Part shown: positions 17,227 to 24,583 of the stretch, in pieces | How positions within the stretch are numbered: the first letter of the stretch is position 1 | How the letters are laid out: each line of letters begins with the position of its first letter | The notes under the pieces: model-generated | Databases searched by the model: none | Seen by the model: the letters and a program-made list of their open reading frames with translations, nothing else | Told to the model about the DNA's origin: nothing | NCBI RefSeq assembly: GCF_021343995.1 | Contig: NZ_JAJTTE010000034.1 | Location: forward strand, 18,988 to 82,987 | DNA from: Pseudonocardia terrae | GTDB lineage: Bacteria; Actinomycetota; Actinomycetes; Mycobacteriales; Pseudonocardiaceae | DNA length: 64,000 nt | Direction: 5' to 3' | Program-made: the position numbers and the translations under genes

Positions 17227-18003
17227 TCAGGCCCGGGCGCGCAGCTCGACGCAGCAGTCGCCGTCGCGGGGGTCGAGGACGGCCCGGATCGACGGCCGCG
17301 GGTCCAGCCCCTCGATCACCCCGGAGAGGAACGCGTGGTTGATCGCGCAGACCAGCTCCGGGGCCCGGTCGGCCAACGGGTGGAACGGGCAGCTGTGCAG
17401 GCGCACGCAGCCCGGTGCCGTCCGGACCGGCTCGAACCCGTGCCGGGTCAGCAGTGCGGTCACCAGCGTCAGGGCGCGCTCGACACCGAGCCGGCCGGGA
17501 CGGGCGCTCCGGCGCTCGGAGTCGCCGAGGTCCCGGCCACGCCCGGTCGCGGCCTCGAGCGCTGCCGACGGGGGCGCCACGGACGACGGCGCGGCGGACT
17601 CCGATGGGGACGAGGGTGGGGCGGACGAGGGTGGGGCGGACGAGGGTGGGGCGGACGACTCCGGCGTACCGGGGGCGAGGACGGCGGTGAGGAGGATGTC
17701 GGCGAGCAGGTCGTGCCGACGCGGCGGGATGCTGATCCGCAGGTCGGTGTCGACGGGCTCGTAGACCTTGGGGGCACGGCCGACCCTGCGGATACCCGTG
17801 GCGGACCGGTAGTGCGCGCGCAGGACGCCGGCGTCGACGAGCTTGTCGAGATGGAACGCGGCGAGCTTCCGGGAGATCCCGACCGCGGCCGCCGCCTCGT
17901 CGCGGCTCACCGGCCTGCGCTCGCCCCGGATGAACTGGTACATCCCGCGGCGCAGATCGTCGTCCAGCGCGGCCACCGCCTTGATCGCCGGGTCGACCGC
18001 CAT
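17227..18003 (-). CDS. SufR-like (COG2345) helix-turn-helix regulator with C-terminal cysteine motif
   Basis: The 258-residue protein has an N-terminal winged HTH (about residues 25-85, SRDEAAAAVGISRKLAAFHL) and a C-terminal region typical of COG2345 regulators: CVRLHSCPFHPLAD, LVCAINHAFLSGVIEGL and DGDCCVEL. In SufR, cysteines in these places hold an iron-sulfur cluster, so redox or Fe-S sensing is a reasonable inference. The two parts are joined by an unusual linker of about 60 Ser/Ala/Pro residues with SAPP-type repeats encoded by a perfect tandem repeat. It diverges from the DUF2231 gene with half-sites for an operator between them. Confidence 0.82.
   Translation of the reverse strand: MAVDPAIKAVAALDDDLRRGMYQFIRGERRPVSRDEAAAAVGISRKLAAFHLDKLVDAGVLRAHYRSATGIRRVGRAPKVYEPVDTDLRISIPPRRHDLLADILLTAVLAPGTPESSAPPSSAPPSSAPPSSPSESAAPSSVAPPSAALEAATGRGRDLGDSERRSARPGRLGVERALTLVTALLTRHGFEPVRTAPGCVRLHSCPFHPLADRAPELVCAINHAFLSGVIEGLDPRPSIRAVLDPRDGDCCVELRARA
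17609..17653. repeat. three perfect 15-bp tandem repeats inside the regulator gene
   Basis: GACGAGGGTGGGGCG occurs three times without error. On the coding strand it gives the repeated five-residue SAPPS-type unit in the linker between the HTH and cysteine domains. Because the unit is a multiple of three, copy-number change would alter linker length without a frameshift. Confidence 0.9.
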
Positions 18004-18026
18004 GGGGTGACATTAGCACCGGTTTG

Positions 18027-18117
18027 CGCCAACGAGCCTTCCCTCAGCGGAATCGAGCGTCGTTCTCACCTGCAGGTCTTGACGGGGGCATCGGGATAAG
18101 ACCAAACTTCGTTGGCG
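18027..18117. promoter_or_regulatory. inverted half-sites between the SufR-like gene and DUF2231
   Basis: CGCCAACGA at 18027-18035, close to the regulator start at 18003, recurs in inverse orientation as TCGTTGGCG at 18109-18117. Two weaker copies (GGTGGCGTT, CGTGGCGTT) follow between 18121 and 18141. The arrangement fits a regulator binding both divergent promoters; which protein binds is inference from the neighbouring SufR-like gene. Confidence 0.4.
18079..18108 (+). promoter_or_regulatory. candidate sigma-70-type promoter for the DUF2231 gene
   Basis: TTGACG (18079-18084) and CAAACT (18103-18108) are separated by 18 bases, and the candidate operator half-site begins just downstream. Transcription would start near 18115, about 40 bases before the ATG. 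Confidence 0.35.
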
Positions 18118-18153
18118 TTTTGGTGGCGTTTTCGTGGCGTTCGGGAGGCCATC

Positions 18154-18738
18154 ATGGAGGAGCACGCCCTGCCGGCGAAGGAGCCGGTGAGCACGACGCT
18201 CGCGGGCCCGTACGGGCACCCGTTCCACCCGATCCTGGTCACCGTGCCGATCGGGGCCTGGGTCGCCAGCCTGGTGTTCGACGTCGGGTCCCACCTGGTG
18301 TCCCGGCCGGGCTTCCTGGTCGTCGGGTCGATGTGGTTGATCGGGCTCGGCGTGATCGGTGCGCTCCTGGCGGCCCTGGTGGGCACCATGGACCTGCTGG
18401 TCATTCCGACGGGGACCCGCGCGTTCCGCATCGGCATCGCCCACATGGCCCTCAACCTGGTGATCACCGCGGCGTACGTCGGGAACTTCCTGTGGCGCCG
18501 GGCCGCCGAGGCCACCGCCATGACGTCGGCGACGGCGGGCACGGCGCCCTCGGTGGGTACGGGGCCACTCGTGCTGTCGGTGGTCAGCCTGGTCGCGCTC
18601 GCCGTGTCGGGCTACCTGGGCGGGATGTTGGCCTACCGCTACGGGGTCCGCGTGGCGGACGAGGCGACCCAGTCCGAGGGGTACCGGGTCGCCACCTCCC
18701 GCACCGCCGTCCGCCGGGACGCCCGTCCGGCACCCTGA
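18154..18738 (+). CDS. DUF2231 domain membrane protein
   Basis: The 194-residue protein begins with a short cytoplasmic part and the family's GHPFHPILVTVPIGAW motif (near residues 18-33), followed by four transmembrane segments. DUF2231 proteins are thought to bind haem or sit in membrane redox systems, but I know of no firm function. ATG 18154 has GGGAGG upstream. The next membrane gene follows 86 bases later in the same direction, and the pair diverges from the SufR-like regulator. Confidence 0.85.
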   Translation: MEEHALPAKEPVSTTLAGPYGHPFHPILVTVPIGAWVASLVFDVGSHLVSRPGFLVVGSMWLIGLGVIGALLAALVGTMDLLVIPTGTRAFRIGIAHMALNLVITAAYVGNFLWRRAAEATAMTSATAGTAPSVGTGPLVLSVVSLVALAVSGYLGGMLAYRYGVRVADEATQSEGYRVATSRTAVRRDARPAP

Positions 18739-18824
18739 GCGCCCCGACCGCACGACCCCGCACGACCCCGCACGACCCGCGCCCGCACGGGCGCGACCTT
18801 CCCCGGCTCGGCAAGGAGGCCGAC

Positions 18825-19298
18825 ATGGGTATCGCCGCACTGATCGCCTGGGTCCTGGCCGCCGTCGGCGGCTTCGTCATGCTCGGCAGGTGGGTCGCCC
18901 ACGGCGGCCTCCGGTCCTCGGGGGCCAGCCGGTTCCCGCCCGGCCTGATCCTCGGCCACTTCGGCCTGGCGGCCGCCGGCCTGGTCGTCTGGATCGTCTA
19001 CCTCGTCCTCGACGCGCGCGTGCTGTCGTGGATCTCCCTGGCACTGCTGGTCGTCGTGGCGCTGCTCGGCTTCACGATGTTCCGGCTGTGGGTGCCCGCG
19101 TACCGGGCCCGCGCCGCGACGGCCACCGTCGGGACGAGGGACCCGGCGGGCGGTCCGGGGGCCGCGTCCGAGGCCGGGGCCGCGCCCGAGCCGGCCGAGT
19201 CCCACCTCCCGGTGGCCGTCGTCGGCGCGCACGGCGTGCTCGCCGTGGCGACGGTGGTCCTGGTGCTGCTCGCCGCGCTCGGCGTGCCCTCCAGTTAG
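18825..19298 (+). CDS. four-helix integral membrane protein of unknown function
   Basis: The 157-residue protein has four predicted transmembrane helices (about residues 4-22, 42-62, 66-85 and 133-153), the last separated by a 40-residue Ala/Gly/Glu-rich loop. AAGGAGG lies six bases before the ATG. It follows the DUF2231 gene and is probably its operon partner. I do not recognise the family. Its TAG stop overlaps the stop of the converging nitronate monooxygenase by four bases. Confidence 0.75.
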   Translation: MGIAALIAWVLAAVGGFVMLGRWVAHGGLRSSGASRFPPGLILGHFGLAAAGLVVWIVYLVLDARVLSWISLALLVVVALLGFTMFRLWVPAYRARAATATVGTRDPAGGPGAASEAGAAPEPAESHLPVAVVGAHGVLAVATVVLVLLAALGVPSS

Positions 19299-20347
19299 GC
19301 CAGCAGGCCGCGGGCGGTGTCCCACATGTCCTGCACGATCGTGGCCGCGGGGGCGCGGCGCGCCAGCGCCGCACCCTGCCCGGCCCACTGGTTGACCGGG
19401 TCCACCCCGGCGGCGGCACCGCGCCGGAACCGGCCGACCAGCCGGCGCTGGTCGGGGTAGAGCGCGGGCAGGGGCGCCTCGGGCCGTGCCCAGGCGGTGA
19501 CGAACGGCGTCGGCACGGCCCGGCCGAGCCGGCCGGAGTAGGCGCGCGTCGGGACCGACCGCTCCGGGGGCAGGTCCGCCAACGCCGAGGCCCAGTCCTC
19601 GTGGATCCCCGCCTCCGGCGACCGCAGGAGCGCCGTGCCCACCTGCACGGCGCTGGCGCCGAGGGCCAGTGCCGCGGCCACGCCCCGGCCGTCGCCGATG
19701 CCACCGGAGGCGACGACCGGGACCCGGAGCCGGTCGACCAGGTGCGGGAGCAGGGCGAGGAGCCCGACGTTCGTGTGCTCGGCGGCGGCGGGGTCGAAGG
19801 TGCCGCGGTGCCCGCCCGCCTCCATGCCCTGCGCGACGATCGCGTCGGCGCCCGCCTCCTGGGCGGCCAGCGCGTCGGACAGTGTGGTCGCGCAGGCGAA
19901 CCAGGCGATCCCGCGGGCGTGCATCCGCTCGACGTAGTCCGCGTCGAACACGCCCATGATCGAGGAGATCACGGTCGGCGCGGCCTCGAGCATCGCCTCG
20001 CACTGCTCGGCGAAGACCGGGGCGGCCGCCCCCGCCTCGCCCGGTTCGCCCCAGCCGCCGAGGTACTCCTCGGCCGCGCGCAGGCGGTCGGGCGCCTCGA
20101 CCGGCGGGTCCGGGATCCAGATGTTGAGTTGGAACGGCCCCGTCGAGCCGGCCCGGAACCGCTCGACCCATGCCGCGATGCGATCGGGCGGGTCGAGGAC
20201 GACGCCGTCGGCGCCCATCCCGCCCGACTCGGCCACCGCGATCGCCAGCTCCGGCGGGCAGGCACCGGCCATCGGGGCCTCGAGGATCGGCAGCCGCAGG
20301 CCGAACCGGTCGCAGAACTCCGTGACACGTCGTTGCACGCCTGCCAT
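19295..20347 (-). CDS. nitronate monooxygenase (2-nitropropane dioxygenase family)
   Basis: This FMN-dependent TIM-barrel enzyme oxidises alkyl nitronates such as propionate-3-nitronate to carbonyl compounds and nitrite. It starts with RFGLRLPILEAPMAGA, has the catalytic His180 in MEAGGHRGTF, and the FMN phosphate loop VVASGGIGDGRGVAAALALGA. The 350-residue length is normal. ATG 20347 gives MAGVQRR, with only a poor ribosome-binding site. It converges with and overlaps the preceding membrane gene. Detoxification of nitro compounds is the usual role. Confidence 0.87.
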   Translation of the reverse strand: MAGVQRRVTEFCDRFGLRLPILEAPMAGACPPELAIAVAESGGMGADGVVLDPPDRIAAWVERFRAGSTGPFQLNIWIPDPPVEAPDRLRAAEEYLGGWGEPGEAGAAAPVFAEQCEAMLEAAPTVISSIMGVFDADYVERMHARGIAWFACATTLSDALAAQEAGADAIVAQGMEAGGHRGTFDPAAAEHTNVGLLALLPHLVDRLRVPVVASGGIGDGRGVAAALALGASAVQVGTALLRSPEAGIHEDWASALADLPPERSVPTRAYSGRLGRAVPTPFVTAWARPEAPLPALYPDQRRLVGRFRRGAAAGVDPVNQWAGQGAALARRAPAATIVQDMWDTARGLLA

Positions 20348-20498
20348 CCGACCACAGGCCGCGGACCGCGGCAGCGGCCGGTGAGCCGTCGACCACCTTC
20401 CGGTTGGCTGACAACCGCTCCCTCCTCGCCCTGGCCGTGGGTACGCGGACGCCCGAGGGGTAGCTCGACCGTGAGGTCGAGCAGCGAGGAGGACCGTG

Positions 20499-20783
20499 AT
20501 GCTCAGCGAGCGAGAGACCCGTGAGCTGAGGGAGATCGAGCGCTTCCTCGCCGACGACGCCGGACTGGTCGAGGCGATGCGCCGCCGGCGGCCGCCTCGG
20601 GCCCGGCCGCACGTCTCGAACTGGTTCGTGCCGGTGATCGCGGTCGCGTTGGCCGCAGCGGTCCTCTTCGCGGTGCTCGGCAGCGCGGTGGGCGCGGTGG
20701 TCTGTGCGGCGACGGTGGTGGCCGTCCTCTGCCTGGCCGCCACCCGTCCCGTCCACCACGACGGCCCTCGGAACCGGCCCTGA
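20499..20783 (+). CDS. DUF3040 family small membrane protein
   Basis: The 94-residue protein has the DUF3040 layout: an acidic/basic amphipathic N-terminus (LSERETRELREIERFLADD) followed by two hydrophobic helices (about residues 45-65 and 67-80). The family is restricted to actinobacteria and its function is unknown. GAGGAGG at 20486-20492 is six bases from this ATG and only three from a GTG at 20496, which decides the start. Confidence 0.85.
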   Translation: MLSERETRELREIERFLADDAGLVEAMRRRRPPRARPHVSNWFVPVIAVALAAAVLFAVLGSAVGAVVCAATVVAVLCLAATRPVHHDGPRNRP

Positions 20784-20851
20784 CCACGGGCTCGCGGGTG
20801 CGGAGCGCCCACCCGGCGGCGTCCGCGGCATCGCACGATCAGGAGACGACG

Positions 20852-21322
20852 ATGTACACACAGACCAGCGGCGACAACCGGCACGGCACGTCCGGATCCA
20901 CCGGCGGACGGGACGGGACGTGGCCTGCGCGACGTCGAACCGGCTCGCCGGGCGCGGTCGCGGAGGCCCTGGTCATGGCCAGGCCGTGCACCGGCGTGCT
21001 CGTGGTGTCCCTGCACACCGCCGTGGGCGAACCGGGTTGTGAGGTCCTCGAAGGCCGGATCGCCGACGAGCTGGCCCGCGAGGCCACCTGCCGCGTGGTC
21101 GTCGACCTGCACGACGTGACGGTGCTGTCGGCCGCGGCCCTCGGCATGCTGGTGCGGCTGCGTCGCCTGACGTGGCTGCGGGACATGCGCCTGGTGCTCG
21201 TCGGCACCGGCCATCACGCGGTTCACCTGCCCCTGCAGGCCGCCGGGGTGCTGCCGCTGGTCGATACCCGGCCGACCGTGCGGAGCGCGCTCCCGGCGGC
21301 GGTCGCGGACACGGCGCTGTGA
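20852..21322 (+). CDS. STAS-domain protein lacking the usual phosphorylated serine
   Basis: The C-terminal two-thirds (about residues 50-150) is a STAS domain like SpoIIAA/RsbV anti-sigma antagonists: VVVDLHDVTVLSAAALGMLV and LVLVGTGHHAVHLPLQAAGV. In canonical members the segment reads DSSG with a phosphorylated Ser; here it is SAAA, so control by an anti-sigma kinase in the normal way is unlikely. The first 50 residues are polar and disordered-looking. AGGAGA precedes ATG 20852. A strong hairpin directly follows the stop. Confidence 0.8.
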   Translation: MYTQTSGDNRHGTSGSTGGRDGTWPARRRTGSPGAVAEALVMARPCTGVLVVSLHTAVGEPGCEVLEGRIADELAREATCRVVVDLHDVTVLSAAALGMLVRLRRLTWLRDMRLVLVGTGHHAVHLPLQAAGVLPLVDTRPTVRSALPAAVADTAL

Positions 21323-21325
21323 GGC

Positions 21326-21346
21326 TCGGCCGGCGTCGCCGGCCGA
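21326..21346 (+). terminator. hairpin after the STAS gene
   Basis: TCGGCCGGC (21326-21334) pairs perfectly with GCCGGCCGA (21338-21346) over a three-base loop, three bases after the stop at 21322. A 9-bp GC stem with a tight loop is a plausible terminator despite the lack of a T-run. Confidence 0.6.
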
Positions 21347-21385
21347 AGAGGAACGTCACGCGGACGAGGGACGAGGTGGACGAGG

Positions 21386-22291
21386 GTGCTCGGCGTCGTG
21401 CTCATGATCGTCGCGGCGGGTCTGAACGCCCTGGCGTCGGTACTGCAACGCCGGGCCGCGCGCGACGAGCCGGAGTCGCGGTCGTTCTCCCTCCGGATGT
21501 TCCTGGACCTGGTGCGCCGCCCCGCGTGGGTGCTGGGGATCCTCTCCATGCTCACCGGGTTCCTGCTGCACGCCGTGTCGATATCGGTGTCGCGGATCGC
21601 GCTGGTCCAGCCCCTGCTGGTGGTCGAGCTCCCCTTCACGTTGCTGCTGGCGTCGTGGATGTTCACCCTGCACCTGGGGCGGCGGGACTGGACGGCCGTC
21701 GTCCTGCAGACGGTCGGCCTGGGTGCGCTCGTGGGATGCCTGTCGCCGACCGGCGGCGACCCGGGAGCGGTGCCGGTGAGCACGTGGGCGTGGGGGATCG
21801 GGCTGACCGCGGGCGGCGTCCTGATCCTGGTCCTGCTGGGCTACCGGGCCCGCCACGAACATCGGGCCGCCTTCCTCGGGGTGGCCACGGGCGCGGCGTT
21901 CGGGTTGAACTCGTCGCTGATCGCCGGGGTGGGCGCCTCGGTCGGCCACGGTGGGAGCCTGTTCACGACCTGGCAGACCTACGCGGTGGCGGTCGTCGGG
22001 CCGGCGTCGTTCTTCCTGCTCCAGAACGCGCTCGAGGGAGGCAGCCTCGTCGCCTCCCAGCCCGGGTTCACCCTGACCAACCCGGCGGTGTCCGTGGCCT
22101 GGGGCCTGGCGGTGTTCAACGAACAGGGTCGCACCGGCTGGTTCCTGGTCGGCGCCATCGCCGGCGCCCTCCTCGTGGGCGCCGGAACGGTCCTGCTGGC
22201 GCGGTCCCCGCTGCTGGACCCCGACGCGTCGAACGAGGACGAGGGAAGCGGAGCCGCCCGCTCCTCCCCGGTCGCCGACCGCCGCCGGTAG
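21386..22291 (+). CDS. DMT-superfamily permease (EamA/NIPA-like)
   Basis: The 301-residue protein has nine or ten transmembrane segments with the small-residue-rich helices of the drug/metabolite transporter superfamily. Features include LQRRAARDEP after helix 1 and LVASQPGFTLTNPAVSVAWGLAVFNE in the second half, a pattern seen in the actinobacterial group distantly related to NIPA magnesium transporters. The substrate is unknown. The GTG start lacks a strong ribosome-binding site. It ends nine bases from the convergent ArsR-rhodanese gene. Confidence 0.82.
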   Translation: MLGVVLMIVAAGLNALASVLQRRAARDEPESRSFSLRMFLDLVRRPAWVLGILSMLTGFLLHAVSISVSRIALVQPLLVVELPFTLLLASWMFTLHLGRRDWTAVVLQTVGLGALVGCLSPTGGDPGAVPVSTWAWGIGLTAGGVLILVLLGYRARHEHRAAFLGVATGAAFGLNSSLIAGVGASVGHGGSLFTTWQTYAVAVVGPASFFLLQNALEGGSLVASQPGFTLTNPAVSVAWGLAVFNEQGRTGWFLVGAIAGALLVGAGTVLLARSPLLDPDASNEDEGSGAARSSPVADRRR

Positions 22292-22299
22292 GGCAGCCG

Positions 22300-22968
22300 T
22301 CAGGGCAGGGCCGGGCCCGCGACGGGGTGCCCGGACAGGCGCCACTCCAGGAAGCCGTCCCTCAGGCGCACCGCGCTCCGGCCGTGCGCGGCGAGCAGGC
22401 GGACCGCGTCGTGGGAGAACACGCACAGGGCGCCGCGGCAGTAGGCGACGATCTCCTGGTCGGCGGGGATCTCCTCGAGCCGGCCCGCGAGCTCGTCGAT
22501 CGGGATCGACACCGCGCCGGGGATGTGACCGGCCGCGAACTCCGGGCCCGGGCGCACGTCGAGGACCACGGCACGTCCGTCGGCGACGCGGCGGAGCAGC
22601 TCCTCCCGGCCGATCTCCTCGGTGTCGTCCGGGCCGAGGTAGGTCCGCGCGGCCCGGCCGACGTCCGTGACGCGGGCCGCGGCCACCTCCCGCACCTGGT
22701 GCCAGAGCGCGGCGACGTCGTCGCCCGCCAGCGCGTACTCCACGGTCGTGCCGTACCGCGTGGTGGTCACCAGCCCGGCGCGTTTGAGCGTCTGCAGGTG
22801 CGCCGACGCCGTCGTCAGGCCCAGGTGGGCGGCCGCGGCGAGCTCGGCGACGCTGCGCGGGCCCTGGGCCAGCAGGTCGAGCAGCTCCAGACGCGTGCCG
22901 TTGCCGAGTGCCTTGCCGACCCGCGCGAGCTCGGCGAACAGCTCACCCTTCGCCTTCCCGTCGGGCAC
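22300..22968 (-). CDS. ArsR-family regulator fused to a rhodanese domain
   Basis: The N-terminal 100 residues are an ArsR winged HTH (LGNGTRLELLDLLAQGPRSV, TTASAHLQTLKRAGLV) and residues 115-215 a rhodanese domain with LDVRPGPEFAAGHIPGA and an active-site loop with Cys177 and Cys182 (YCRGALC). Such fusions sense persulfides or per-sulfurated cysteine and derepress sulfur-detoxification genes. GGAGGAGG precedes GTG 22968. It diverges from the persulfide-dioxygenase-like gene, with a perfect 6-4-6 palindrome just upstream of its own start. Autoregulation and control of that gene are inferred. Confidence 0.9.
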   Translation of the reverse strand: MPDGKAKGELFAELARVGKALGNGTRLELLDLLAQGPRSVAELAAAAHLGLTTASAHLQTLKRAGLVTTTRYGTTVEYALAGDDVAALWHQVREVAAARVTDVGRAARTYLGPDDTEEIGREELLRRVADGRAVVLDVRPGPEFAAGHIPGAVSIPIDELAGRLEEIPADQEIVAYCRGALCVFSHDAVRLLAAHGRSAVRLRDGFLEWRLSGHPVAGPALP

Positions 22969-22977
22969 GGCGCCTCC

Positions 22978-22993
22978 TCCATGAATCCATGGA
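22978..22993. promoter_or_regulatory. palindromic operator in the ArsR-rhodanese/persulfide-dioxygenase promoter
   Basis: TCCATGAATCCATGGA is a perfect inverted repeat (TCCATG, four-base spacer, CATGGA). Directly beside it, TACTGT at 22995-23000 and TACAGT on the other strand (23001-22996) can serve as overlapping -10 hexamers for the two divergent genes. A bound ArsR dimer here would block both promoters. The AT-rich site stands out sharply from its GC-rich surroundings. Confidence 0.65.
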
Positions 22994-23065
22994 ATACTGT
23001 AGCGCCTCCGGCGGGCGTGCCCTGCGGGCCGGACGCCGGGTCGTCGGGACGGGCGAGGAGGAGCG

Positions 23066-24583
23066 ATGGTCACGCCCACGCAGGTCCGGCTCCACGCGGT
23101 CGTCGACGAGGGGCTGGGCAACTCCGCCTACCTGCTCGACCTGGGCGACGGGTCGGCGCTGGCGGTCGACCCGCCGCGCGACCTGCGCGCCCTCCGTGCC
23201 CGGGCCGAGGCCGAGGGGCTGCGGATCCGGTTCGCCGCCGACACCCACCTGCACGCCGACTTCCTGTCCGGGGCGGTGCAGCTCGCCCACGACGAGCGGG
23301 CGACGGTCCTCGCCTCGGCCGCCGGCGGGCGCCGGTTCGCGCACCGGGGACTGCGCGACGGCGAGGAGGTCGATCTCGGCGGCCTGTGCCTCACGGCGCT
23401 GGCCACCCCCGGTCACACCGATGAGCACCTGTCCTTCCTGATCTCCGACGGTCCGCGCCCGGTCGGCGTGTTCACCGGGGGATCGCTCATCGTCGGCTCG
23501 GCCGCACGGCCCGACCTGCTCGGACCGGACCGCACGGACGAGCTGGCCCGCGCGCAGTTCGCCTCCCTGCGCCGGCTCGCCACCCTGCCCGCGCCGACCG
23601 CGGTGTGGCCGACCCACGGGGCCGGGTCGTTCTGCTCCGCGCCGTCCGGGACCCGGCGCACCTCCACCATCGGGCACGAGCTGGCGACGAACGCCCTGCT
23701 GGCGCTCCCGGAGGAGCAGGCCTTCGTCGACGCCCTCCTCGGGTCGCTGGGCAGCTACCCGGGCTACTTCCGCCGGCTGGGCGAGATCAACCGGCGCGGA
23801 CCGGCCGTGCTCGACGCGGCCGACGCCGGAACGCTCGCCCCGCTCCCGGTCTCCGTGGTGCGGCGCCTGCGGGCCGACGGCGCGACCCTCGTCGACGTCC
23901 GGCCGGTGATCGAGTACGCGGCCGCGCACGTGCCCGGGTCCCTGTCCATCGCGCTGCGCCCCCAGTTCGCGACCTGGCTGGGCTGGGTCGTCCCCGCGGA
24001 CGGCGCCGTCGTGATCGTCCGTGGCCCGGAGCAGGATCCCGCCGACGTCGTCGGGCCCGCCCTTAACATCGGGGTCGACCGCCTCGCCGGGGAGCTCGCC
24101 GGCGGGCTCGCCGCCTGGCCCGCGGCCGGGCACGAGACGGCGAGCACCCGGATCCTGCGCCCCGACGACCTGCCGGTCCCGGGCAGGGCCGCGGGCAGTG
24201 GGCGGCGCCGCGTCCTCGACGTCCGTCAGACCGCCGAGTACGCCGCCGGACATCTGCCCGCCGCCCACCACGTCGAGCTCGGCGCCCTTCCCCACCGCGC
24301 CGCCGACCTGCCCGCGGAGCCGACGGCGGTCATGTGCGGGCACGGCGAACGCGCCGCCACCGCCGCCGGCCTGCTCGAACGGGCCGGGCACCACGACCTC
24401 GCCGTGGTCGTCGGCGGGCCGGGGGACTGGGCCGACCTCACCGGAGGAGTGCTGGTCACCGGGACCGACGACGGGGACGACGGGGCCGACGGGGCCGACG
24501 GGGCCGACGGGGCCGACGGGGCCGACGGGGCCGACGAGACCGGTGCGCCCCGGACCGCGTCCCGCGGGCGGACCCGCGCGTGA
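23066..24583 (+). CDS. metallo-beta-lactamase/rhodanese protein, persulfide dioxygenase-like
   Basis: Residues 1-250 form a metallo-beta-lactamase domain with H61-x-H63-x-D65 (THLHADFLSG) and PGHTDEHL, as in ETHE1/CstB-type persulfide dioxygenases that oxidise glutathione- or thiol-persulfide to sulfite. Two rhodanese domains follow (about 270-365 and 375-470). The first lacks an active-site Cys (IVRGPEQD); the second has one (AVMCGHGERAA). The last 35 residues are a run of GAD repeats encoded by perfect 9-bp units. The MFS gene downstream overlaps by GTGA, and the ArsR-rhodanese regulator diverges. Confidence 0.88.
   Translation: MVTPTQVRLHAVVDEGLGNSAYLLDLGDGSALAVDPPRDLRALRARAEAEGLRIRFAADTHLHADFLSGAVQLAHDERATVLASAAGGRRFAHRGLRDGEEVDLGGLCLTALATPGHTDEHLSFLISDGPRPVGVFTGGSLIVGSAARPDLLGPDRTDELARAQFASLRRLATLPAPTAVWPTHGAGSFCSAPSGTRRTSTIGHELATNALLALPEEQAFVDALLGSLGSYPGYFRRLGEINRRGPAVLDAADAGTLAPLPVSVVRRLRADGATLVDVRPVIEYAAAHVPGSLSIALRPQFATWLGWVVPADGAVVIVRGPEQDPADVVGPALNIGVDRLAGELAGGLAAWPAAGHETASTRILRPDDLPVPGRAAGSGRRRVLDVRQTAEYAAGHLPAAHHVELGALPHRAADLPAEPTAVMCGHGERAATAAGLLERAGHHDLAVVVGGPGDWADLTGGVLVTGTDDGDDGADGADGADGADGADGADETGAPRTASRGRTRA
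24482..24535. repeat. six perfect 9-bp tandem repeats (GAD tail)
   Basis: GGGGCCGAC is repeated six times in frame, encoding a Gly-Ala-Asp tail after the second rhodanese domain. It is a coding minisatellite likely to vary in copy number between strains without a frameshift. Confidence 0.92.

Noticed and set aside
24482..24535. Short direct repeats as a possible CRISPR array
   Set aside because: The units are 9 bp, contiguous, without spacers, and in frame inside a gene.
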